From: Pseudomonadota bacterium
GTDB lineage: Bacteria; Pseudomonadota; Alphaproteobacteria; SMXQ01
Length of the DNA: 6,176 nucleotides
Assembly: GCA_022562375.1 (NCBI GenBank)
Contig: JADFPK010000112.1
Location: 1-6,176, forward strand
Direction of reading: 5' to 3'
The position numbers and the translations under genes are program-made. The notes beneath the pieces were generated by a model. That model was not told the DNA's origin and did no database searches. It saw nothing but the letters and a program-made list of their open reading frames with translations. Below are positions 1-5,292 of the stretch, piece after piece (within the stretch, counting starts at the first letter, position 1; each line of letters starts with the position of its first letter).

Positions 1-1862
1 GCCTGGTTGACGGGGTGACGAAACTTTCCCGCATCGAGCTGCAATCGGATCACTCCCGCCAGGCCGAGAATTTCCGCAAACTGTTCCTCGCCATGTCCGA
101 GGATATCCGGGTGCTGTTGGTGAAACTCGCCGACAGGCTGCACAACATGCGTACCCTCGGTTTCATCCAGGATGGGGAAAAACGGCGGGTGATCGCGCTC
201 GAGACCATCGAGATCTATGCGCCGCTGGCGGCTCGGCTCGGCATGCACGAAATGAAGGATGAGCTCGAGGACCGCGCTTTCGCCGAACTCAATCCCGACG
301 CCCGTGCTTCGGTGCTGGCGCGGCTGGATTTCCTGCACGAGCAGGAGGGTGGCCTGGTCAACGGCATCATCGAGGAACTCAAGCAGACACTGAAGAAGAC
401 CGGCATCGAGGCGGAAGTCTCGGGGCGCGAAAAGACGCCCTGTTCGATCTGGACGAAGATGCAGCGCAAGAGCGTCACCTTCGAACAGCTCGCCGATATC
501 ATGGCCTTCCGGGTGGCCGTCAAGACCGTCCCCGAATGTTACAGCGCCCTTGGCGTGTTGCACGGCGAATACCCGGTGGTCCCCGGCCGTTTCAGGGACT
601 ACCTTTCGACGCCCAAGCAGAACGGCTATCGTTCGCTCCATACCGGCGTCATCGGGCCCCAGCGCCAGCGCATCGAAATCCAAATCCGAACCAGCGAGAT
701 GCACGAAACGGCGGAGCGGGGCGTCGCCGCGCACTGGCAGTACAAGCAGGACGCCGGTCACACCGATGGGCGGCAATATCGCTGGCTTCGCGAACTGCTT
801 GATATCCTCGAGCACGCCTCGGGACCCGAGGAGTTCCTCGAGCATACCAAGCTCGAGATGTTCCAGGATCAGGTGTTCTGCTTCACGCCTAAGGGCGATC
901 TCATTTCCCTGCCCAGCGGCGCCACCCCGGTCGATTTCGCCTACGCCGTACATTCGGAAATCGGCGATACCTGTGTCGGCGCCAAGATCAACGGCCGTAC
1001 CGTGCCGCTGAGAACCCAGCTTTCCAACGGCGACCAGGTGGAGATCGTCACCTCCAAGGCCCAGACGCCGTCACCGACCTGGGAACGCTTCGTGGTCACC
1101 GGCAAGGCGCGGGCCCGCATCCGCCGTTTCATCCGTTCCAAGCAACTGGATGAATATCTCACGCTCGGCCGCGCCATCCTCGAGAAGGCCTTCCGGCAGG
1201 AAGGGTTCGAGTACACCGACAAGGCGCTGAAGGACGTGCACAAGACCTTCAAGCACGATAGCGCCAAGGACCTCGTCGCCGCCGTCGGCTCCGGCCTTCA
1301 CACCGGGCGCGAGGTGGTCACGGCGGTGTTCCCCGGCATCAAATCCGAGGGCAGGGCGATGAACATCATCCGCCTGGCCCGCGCCCGCACCAAGAAGCGG
1401 GCGAAGGACGCGGCGGGGCCGATCTCCGTGCGCGGCCTGATCCCGGGCATGGCTTTGCATTACGCCAATTGCTGTCATCCCTTGCCCGGCGACCGGATCG
1501 TCGGCATCGTCACCAAGGGTAAGGGGGTCACCGTCCACACCATCGACTGCCCGACCTTGGAAAGCTTCGCCGATTTGACGGAGCGCTGGCTCGACGTCGC
1601 CTGGGACACCGAACATGAGGAACAGCATGTCGGGCGCATCAACGTGGTGGTGATCAACGAACCGGGCGCATTGAGCAGCCTGTCCACGGTGATCGCCAAG
1701 AACCTGGGCAACATCCAGAATCTCAAGATCACCCACCGCTCGACCGACTTCTTCGACATGGTGATCGATGTCGAGGTGGCGGACGTGAAGCACCTCGCGA
1801 ACATCATCGCCGCGCTCAGGGCGACGCCGGCCATCAACTCGGTGGCCCGGGCGCGGGCCTAG
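1..1862 (+). CDS. rsh: Bifunctional (p)ppGpp synthetase/hydrolase, RelA/SpoT family (5'-truncated)
   Basis: Cytoplasmic enzyme that makes (p)ppGpp from ATP and GDP/GTP and degrades it, driving the stringent response. The frame is already open at base 3 (LVDGVTKL, a conserved HD-domain stretch), so the GTG at 15 is internal; about 100-130 N-terminal residues, including HDxxED, are missing. Numbering residues from codon 15: the HD-domain end LADRLHNMRTL is at 38-48; the synthetase domain spans about 135-243, with Asp161, the RFRD motif at 192-195 and Glu221 in EIQIRT; the TGS domain spans about 286-347 with His313 in AVHS; a conserved Cys-Cys-His lies at 486-488; a C-terminal ACT/RRM domain spans about 540-613. 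The RxKD-like motif (RelA-type enzymes carry ExDD) and the intact HD remnant favour a bifunctional enzyme, as expected for the single alphaproteobacterial Rsh. Stop TAG is at 1860-1862. Family assignment is secure; retained hydrolase activity cannot be judged without the missing N-terminus. Confidence 0.96.
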   Translation, partial: LVDGVTKLSRIELQSDHSRQAENFRKLFLAMSEDIRVLLVKLADRLHNMRTLGFIQDGEKRRVIALETIEIYAPLAARLGMHEMKDELEDRAFAELNPDARASVLARLDFLHEQEGGLVNGIIEELKQTLKKTGIEAEVSGREKTPCSIWTKMQRKSVTFEQLADIMAFRVAVKTVPECYSALGVLHGEYPVVPGRFRDYLSTPKQNGYRSLHTGVIGPQRQRIEIQIRTSEMHETAERGVAAHWQYKQDAGHTDGRQYRWLRELLDILEHASGPEEFLEHTKLEMFQDQVFCFTPKGDLISLPSGATPVDFAYAVHSEIGDTCVGAKINGRTVPLRTQLSNGDQVEIVTSKAQTPSPTWERFVVTGKARARIRRFIRSKQLDEYLTLGRAILEKAFRQEGFEYTDKALKDVHKTFKHDSAKDLVAAVGSGLHTGREVVTAVFPGIKSEGRAMNIIRLARARTKKRAKDAAGPISVRGLIPGMALHYANCCHPLPGDRIVGIVTKGKGVTVHTIDCPTLESFADLTERWLDVAWDTEHEEQHVGRINVVVINEPGALSSLSTVIAKNLGNIQNLKITHRSTDFFDMVIDVEVADVKHLANIIAALRATPAINSVARARA

Positions 1863-1870
1863 GGGCCTAG
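1855..1870 (+). repeat. 8-bp tandem duplication across the rsh stop codon
   Basis: GGGCCTAG occurs twice back to back (1855-1862 and 1863-1870). The first copy ends with the rsh TAG stop; the second lies wholly in the 27-base gap before the next gene. It looks like a small slippage duplication with no coding effect. The repeat itself is directly visible; any function would be speculation. Confidence 0.9.
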
Positions 1871-1877
1871 AGCACCC

Positions 1878-1882
1878 GGGAG
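1878..1882 (+). promoter_or_regulatory. Ribosome binding site of the DUF2062 gene
   Basis: GGGAG lies 7 bases before the ATG at 1890, a good Shine-Dalgarno match and spacing. It supports that ATG as the start and is the only clear signal in the 27-base gap after rsh; no terminator or promoter is seen there, so the two genes are probably co-transcribed. Confidence 0.6.
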
Positions 1883-1889
1883 CGTCAGG

Positions 1890-2453
1890 ATGCTGTTCAG
1901 AAGGCGCCATAAACCAGACTTGTTACACCGGGTCCGTGAGTTCTTCTGGCCCCGGGCCGGCTGGCGGCGCGCGAGCTATTATCTCGTCCACCGGGTTCGC
2001 CGCCTGCCGGGCACGCCTCATGGCATCGCCGTCGGCATCGCCTTCGGCGCCGCCGTCTCCTTCACCCCCTTCATCGGCTTTCATTTCGCCTTGGCGGCGT
2101 TGCTGACGTGGTCGATCGGCGGCAATATACTGGCCTCCGCCATCGGCACGGTGGTCGGCAACCCGTGGACGTTTCCGTTCATCTGGCTATGGTGCTACCG
2201 GCTCGGCAGCTGGATGCTGGGCTCGGGCCACGTCGATCTGCCCGCCGATTTCAGCATCTCCTTCATATTCGACAATCCCGAGCGCGTGCTCCTGCCGATG
2301 TTTTTGGGCAGCCTGCCGACCGGTATTGTCGCCTGGATCGCCTTTTACTGGCCGGTGCGGCGCATGGTCGAGGGCTATCATCACCGCCGCTTGCGCCGCC
2401 GCGAGCGGCGGCGAAAAAGACAGGCATCGGCGGCCCGGGAGGCGGGATCATGA
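1890..2453 (+). CDS. DUF2062 family small inner-membrane protein
   Basis: A 187-residue membrane protein with a basic N-terminus (RRRHK at 4-8). It has hydrophobic segments at about 45-72, 78-105 and 132-155, and a strongly basic tail (about 166-178). The glycine-rich first segment (GIAVGIAFGAAVSFTPFIG), the conserved VVGNPWTFPFIW stretch at 88-99 and the overall length match the DUF2062 family. The molecular function of this family is not established. The gene sits 27 bases after rsh and its TGA overlaps the pdxJ start as ATGA (2450-2453), so it is probably co-transcribed and translationally coupled with its neighbours. The basic ends suggest both contact anionic phospholipids or stay on the cytoplasmic side, but the topology is inferred. 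Presence of DUF2062 genes near rsh/pdxJ is a feature of alphaproteobacteria as I recall it. Confidence 0.88.
   Translation: MLFRRRHKPDLLHRVREFFWPRAGWRRASYYLVHRVRRLPGTPHGIAVGIAFGAAVSFTPFIGFHFALAALLTWSIGGNILASAIGTVVGNPWTFPFIWLWCYRLGSWMLGSGHVDLPADFSISFIFDNPERVLLPMFLGSLPTGIVAWIAFYWPVRRMVEGYHHRRLRRRERRRKRQASAAREAGS
2437..2442 (+). promoter_or_regulatory. Ribosome binding site of pdxJ
   Basis: GGGAGG lies 7 bases before the ATG at 2450, inside the last codons of the DUF2062 gene. It is the strongest Shine-Dalgarno match in the window and fixes the pdxJ start against longer upstream readings of the same frame. Confidence 0.7.
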
Positions 2454-3205
2454 CCGCCAGGCTGCGCCTTGGCGTCAACATCGACCACGTCGCGACCCTC
2501 CGCAACGCGCGCGGCGGGTGCTATCCCGATCCGTTGCGCGCGGCGCACATCGCGGCCGAGGCCGGCGCCGACGGGATCACCGCCCATCTGCGCGAGGATC
2601 GGCGCCACATCTCCGACGGCGACATAGAGAGGCTGAGCGAAGAGATCGATTTGCCGCTCAACCTCGAGATCGCGGCGACCCCTGAAATGCTTGCCATAGC
2701 GTTGCGGCACAAGCCCCACGCCGTCTGTCTGGTGCCGGAAAAACGCCAGGAGCTGACCACCGAAGGCGGGCTCGACGCGGCCGCCGGCAGCGATGACCTG
2801 TCATCTTACGTCTCGGCCCTCGGCGAGGCCGGCATTCGGGTCTCCCTGTTCATCGACCCCGAGACCGTCCAACTCGAGGCCGCCAAGGGGCTCGGCGCGC
2901 CGGTGGTGGAACTCCATACCGGCTCTTACTGCGACGCCTCGGGCGGGGCGGTGGCGCATGAGCTCGGCCGCCTGGCGCGGGCGGCGGAGAAGGCCCGGGG
3001 TCTGGGGCTCGAATGTCACGCCGGGCATGGCCTGAGTTATGATAGGGTCGGGCCGGTGGCGGCGATCCCGACGATCGTCGAGTTGAATATCGGGCATTTC
3101 CTGGTTGGCGAGGCCATATTCAGCGGCCTCGGCGGCGCCATCAAGCATATGCGCGCCTTGATGGACGAGGCCCGCTCCGAGGCTCATCCCCGGCCCCGTC
3201 CCTAG
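2450..3205 (+). CDS. pdxJ: Pyridoxine 5'-phosphate synthase
   Basis: Catalyses the last step of the DXP-dependent vitamin B6 pathway: 1-deoxyxylulose 5-phosphate plus 3-amino-2-oxopropyl phosphate give pyridoxine 5'-phosphate. It is a cytoplasmic TIM-barrel enzyme. The product is 251 residues (E. coli about 243). It starts with the family hallmark LGVNIDHVATLRNAR (7-21), followed by DGITAHLREDRRHI (41-54, His46), NLEIA with Glu73, LVPEKRQELTTEGGLD (94-109), ELHTGSY (154-160), CHAGHGL (189-195, His193) and NIGH (213-216); all the expected active-site positions are present. The frame is open far upstream, but the ATG at 2450 has GGGAGG in front and matches the family N-terminus. The start overlaps the DUF2062 stop by 4 bases. 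The C-terminal EAHPRPRP is a short unconserved tail. Stop TAG is at 3203-3205. Confidence 0.97.
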   Translation: MTARLRLGVNIDHVATLRNARGGCYPDPLRAAHIAAEAGADGITAHLREDRRHISDGDIERLSEEIDLPLNLEIAATPEMLAIALRHKPHAVCLVPEKRQELTTEGGLDAAAGSDDLSSYVSALGEAGIRVSLFIDPETVQLEAAKGLGAPVVELHTGSYCDASGGAVAHELGRLARAAEKARGLGLECHAGHGLSYDRVGPVAAIPTIVELNIGHFLVGEAIFSGLGGAIKHMRALMDEARSEAHPRPRP

Positions 3206-3321
3206 GTCACCGAGCCGGCCTCGCGGTCCATGGGAACGCCCAGGAGGCCGGACGCCTCCACCCCTGAGGCGGCGCGAAAAGACGATCATATGTCGCGCCC
3301 TGCTATGAAAGTAAGTATTGG
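3206..3321 (+). other. pdxJ-acpS spacer with mutually exclusive hairpins
   Basis: A 116-base spacer. Four segments can pair in competing ways: CCGGCCTC (3215-3222) with GAGGCCGG (3244-3251), 8 bp; GGAGGC (3243-3248) with GCCTCC (3254-3259), 6 bp around a 5-base loop; CGCCTC (3253-3258) with GAGGCG (3266-3271), 6 bp around a 7-base loop. The middle pairing excludes the other two, which is the layout of an attenuator. No U-run follows, so it is not a canonical intrinsic terminator. The spacer is also stop-free in the pdxJ frame up to TGA at 3323-3325, which overlaps the acpS ATG. I see no convincing promoter; TGCTATGAA at 3301-3309 resembles an extended -10 but has no -35 and would start transcription almost at the ATG. 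The pairings are visible in the sequence; a regulatory role is inference and could be chance in GC-rich DNA. Confidence 0.3.
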
Positions 3322-3726
3322 ATGATCATTGGATTGGGAAACGACGTCATCGATATCCGCCGGATCGAACGCACGATCGAACGGTTCGGCGAGCGTTTTC
3401 TCGGCCGCATCTTCACCGATATCGAGCGTCAAAGGTCGGAGCGCCGCGCCGGCCGTGTCGCCAGCTACGCCAAGAGGTTCGCCGCCAAGGAAGCCTGTTC
3501 CAAGGCGCTGGGCACCGGCATACGCCGTGGCGTCTACTGGCGGGACATGGGGGTCGTCAACCTCGACTCGGGCAAGCCGACCTTGAAGCTCACCGGCGGC
3601 GCCAGGAAGCGGCTTCAAGAGTTGACGCCCGCAGGGATGGTGGCGCAGGTGGATCTGACGATGACCGATGAATCGCCCTTGGCCGAGGCCGTGGTCATTA
3701 TCTCCGCCGAACCGGAGGACGGGTAA
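3322..3726 (+). CDS. acpS: Holo-[acyl-carrier-protein] synthase
   Basis: Transfers 4'-phosphopantetheine from CoA to the serine of apo-ACP, switching on the carrier for fatty acid and phospholipid synthesis in the cytoplasm. The product is 134 residues (E. coli 126). The N-terminal [16 protein letters not shown] carries the Mg-binding Asp8; [15 protein letters not shown] (52-66) carries Glu57 and Lys61; GKPTLKL (84-90) and the C-terminal EAVVIISAE strand complete the small AcpS fold. The ATG at 3322 gives exactly the family N-terminus. Its Shine-Dalgarno is weak (TAAG at 3312-3315). The ATG overlaps the TGA of a short upstream open frame as ATGA, so initiation may be partly coupled. The neighbours pdxJ and lepB are its usual company; pdxJ and acpS are also adjacent in E. 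coli. Confidence 0.96.
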   Translation: MIIGLGNDVIDIRRIERTIERFGERFLGRIFTDIERQRSERRAGRVASYAKRFAAKEACSKALGTGIRRGVYWRDMGVVNLDSGKPTLKLTGGARKRLQELTPAGMVAQVDLTMTDESPLAEAVVIISAEPEDG

Positions 3727-3750
3727 CGTTGCGCCGGGGTCCCATCCGCG

Positions 3751-3830
3751 GCTTGACAAACGGCGGGGACGCTGGCTTGATTGTCCGGCCCTGGAACATT
3801 TTGACAAGATAACTCGTTGAATTTCAGTAA
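3751..3830 (+). promoter_or_regulatory. Putative promoter region of lepB-rnc-era
   Basis: The 121-base gap between acpS and lepB becomes markedly AT-rich compared with its surroundings from about 3790. It has two perfect TTGACA boxes, at 3753-3758 and 3801-3806. Matching -10 boxes are weak: CTTGAT at 3776-3781 (17-base spacer) for the first and TTCAGT at 3823-3828 (16-base spacer) for the second. Alphaproteobacterial housekeeping promoters often keep a strong TTGAC and a loose -10, so a lepB promoter here is plausible. No U-run terminator follows acpS, so read-through from acpS is also possible. Confidence 0.4.
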
Positions 3831-3835
3831 GTTGT

Positions 3836-3841
3836 AAGGGA
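3836..3841 (+). promoter_or_regulatory. Ribosome binding site of lepB
   Basis: AAGGGA lies 6 bases before the ATG at 3848, a good Shine-Dalgarno match. It supports that start, which also gives the expected basic N-terminus just before the membrane anchor. Confidence 0.65.
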
Positions 3842-3847
3842 TACTTA

Positions 3848-4588
3848 ATGAGAAAAAAGAAGAAGAGTGGCCTTCGCGAAACCATCGAGACGATCGTTTA
3901 CGCGGTTCTCATTGCCGTCCTCGTGCGCACCTTCGCTTACGAACCCTTCAATATCCCGTCGGGCTCGATGATCCCGACACTCTTGGTCGGCGATTACCTG
4001 TTCGTTTCCAAGTTTTCCTACGGCTACAGCCGGCATTCGTTTCCGTTCAGCTTGCCGCCGTTCAGCGGCCGCCTCCTCGGGGCTGAGCCCGAGCGTGGCG
4101 ACATCGCCGTCTTCAAACTGCCGCGCGACAACGAGACCGACTATATCAAGCGCATCATCGGCCTGCCCGGCGACAAAATCCAGGTGAGGAATGGCGTCGT
4201 CTCCGTCAATGGCGAACCGGTCAGCCGCCGGCGAATCGCCGATTACGTGGCGCCGAACCAATACGGAAATGTCGTCGCCATGGCGCAGTATCTGGAGACA
4301 CTGCCCAACGGCCGGTCTTATACGGTCGCCGAAATGACCGAGTTTGGCGGCCTCGACAACACCCCGGTCTATACGGTGCCTCCCGGCCATTACTTCGCCA
4401 TGGGAGACAACCGGGACAATTCGTTGGACAGCCGGGTGCTGGACCATGTCGGCTTCATCCCGGCGGAGAACCTGGTCGGGCGCGCCGAATTCCTGTTCTA
4501 TTCGAGCAACGGTTCGGCGAATATTTGGGAAGTCTGGAAATGGCCGGGGGCGGTTCGGTTCTCCCGGCTGTTCCAGAAGATCAATTAG
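3848..4588 (+). CDS. lepB: Signal peptidase I
   Basis: Membrane-anchored serine protease with a Ser-Lys dyad that removes signal peptides from exported proteins on the periplasmic face. The product is 246 residues. A lysine-rich N-terminus (RKKKK, 2-6) precedes one hydrophobic anchor at about 12-30, so a single membrane segment is predicted, unlike the two of E. coli LepB. The catalytic domain follows: IPSGSMIPTL (36-45) with nucleophile Ser40, GDYLFVSKFSYGYS (48-61), YIKRIIGLPGD (99-109) with general base Lys101, and the late box GDNRDNSLDSR (186-196). Residues about 130-180 form the variable region between the boxes. All family S26 hallmarks are intact. The TAG stop at 4586-4588 shares its G with the proposed GTG start of rnc, implying an operon and translational coupling. 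Identity and start are both well supported. Confidence 0.97.
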   Translation: MRKKKKSGLRETIETIVYAVLIAVLVRTFAYEPFNIPSGSMIPTLLVGDYLFVSKFSYGYSRHSFPFSLPPFSGRLLGAEPERGDIAVFKLPRDNETDYIKRIIGLPGDKIQVRNGVVSVNGEPVSRRRIADYVAPNQYGNVVAMAQYLETLPNGRSYTVAEMTEFGGLDNTPVYTVPPGHYFAMGDNRDNSLDSRVLDHVGFIPAENLVGRAEFLFYSSNGSANIWEVWKWPGAVRFSRLFQKIN

Positions 4589-5292
4589 TGGCGGGCCGGA
4601 AGGCGGATATCGGTACGCTGTCGGAGGCCTTGGGCCATCGCTTCGCCCACCGGGATCTCCTGATCGAGGCGCTGACCCACAAGAGCGCCGCCGGGTGCGG
4701 AAACGCCAACCGCTTCGGCTATGAACGCCTGGAGTTCCTGGGCGACAGGGTCTTGGGTCTGATCATCGCCGATATTCTCCTCAAGCGGTTTCCGGACGAG
4801 GATGAGGGATCCCTGGCGCCACGCTTCGCGGCGCTGGTACGCCGCGAGGCCCTGGCGGAAGTGGCTTTGAAAATCGATCTGGCGCGCCATCTCGTCCTCG
4901 CGCCGGGCGAGGAGAAATCGGGCGGCCGGTCCAATTCGGGGCTGCTGGCGGACGCCTGCGAGGCGATCATCGCCGCGCTCTATCTCGATGCCGGCCTCGA
5001 GACAGCCAGCCGCTTCATCGTCCGTTACTGGGGGCCCCTGATGGCGGCGACGGACAAGCCGCCGAGGGACGCCAAGACGAGGCTCCAGGAATGGGCCCAG
5101 GAGCGTAAATTGCGCCTGCCCGTTTACCAAACCCTGGCCCGCGAGGGACCGCCTCACAGCCCGATCTTCACCGTCCGCGTCAGCGTCGAGGGGCATCCGC
5201 CGGCCGAGGCCACGGGGCGATCGAAGCGGGCCGCCGAGCAGGGCGCGGCAGGGGAAATGTTGCGGGCGGTCGCCAAGGGCGATGACGGCTGA
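4588..5292 (+). CDS. rnc: Ribonuclease III
   Basis: Double-strand-specific endoribonuclease that processes the rRNA precursor and structured mRNAs in the cytoplasm. From the GTG at 4588 the product is 234 residues (E. coli 226). The catalytic domain has the signature ERLEFLGDRVL (46-56) with Glu46, Glu49 and Asp53, then DEDEG with Glu73, LAPGEEKSGGRSNSGLLADACEA (about 104-126) with Asp122 and Glu125; these match the E. coli metal-binding positions. A double-stranded RNA-binding domain follows from DAKTRLQEWAQ (about 160) to the C-terminus, with the basic GRSKRAAEQGAA helix. I chose GTG 4588 because it gives the usual short lead-in to LGHRF, begins on the last base of lepB and has AGAAGA 7 bases upstream. 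ATG 4540 would add 16 residues and overlap lepB by 49 bases. The 3' end overlaps era by 11 bases. Identity is certain; the start is moderately sure. Confidence 0.95.
   Translation: MAGRKADIGTLSEALGHRFAHRDLLIEALTHKSAAGCGNANRFGYERLEFLGDRVLGLIIADILLKRFPDEDEGSLAPRFAALVRREALAEVALKIDLARHLVLAPGEEKSGGRSNSGLLADACEAIIAALYLDAGLETASRFIVRYWGPLMAATDKPPRDAKTRLQEWAQERKLRLPVYQTLAREGPPHSPIFTVRVSVEGHPPAEATGRSKRAAEQGAAGEMLRAVAKGDDG

Noticed and set aside
15..17. GTG at 15 as the real start of rsh
   Set aside because: The preceding in-frame codons encode LVDG, continuing the conserved LVDGVTKL stretch, and the HD active-site motif must lie further upstream; the gene is cut by the window edge.
805..844. 10-bp direct repeat TCCTCGAGCA (805-814, 835-844) flanking the palindrome CCTCGGG-A-CCCGAGG (817-831)
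   Set aside because: It falls inside the linker between the Rsh synthetase and TGS domains and encodes the repeated LEH of LEHASGPEEFLEHT. The EEFLEHTKLE part is typical of the family, so coding constraint and codon bias explain it.
1071..1910. Open frame of 279 codons on the - strand opposite the rsh 3' half
   Set aside because: It is antisense to the conserved TGS-to-ACT part of rsh and has low-complexity Asp/Gly/Arg/His content without motifs; a shadow frame.
3243..3259. Intrinsic terminator after pdxJ (GGAGGC-loop-GCCTCC)
   Set aside because: The stem is only 6 bp and is followed by ACCCCTGAGG, not a T-run, so it does not meet the criteria for a rho-independent terminator.
3301..3309. 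Extended -10 promoter element TGCTATGAA before acpS
   Set aside because: There is no -35 match at a proper distance, and a start about 6-7 bases downstream would leave essentially no leader; a chance match is more likely.
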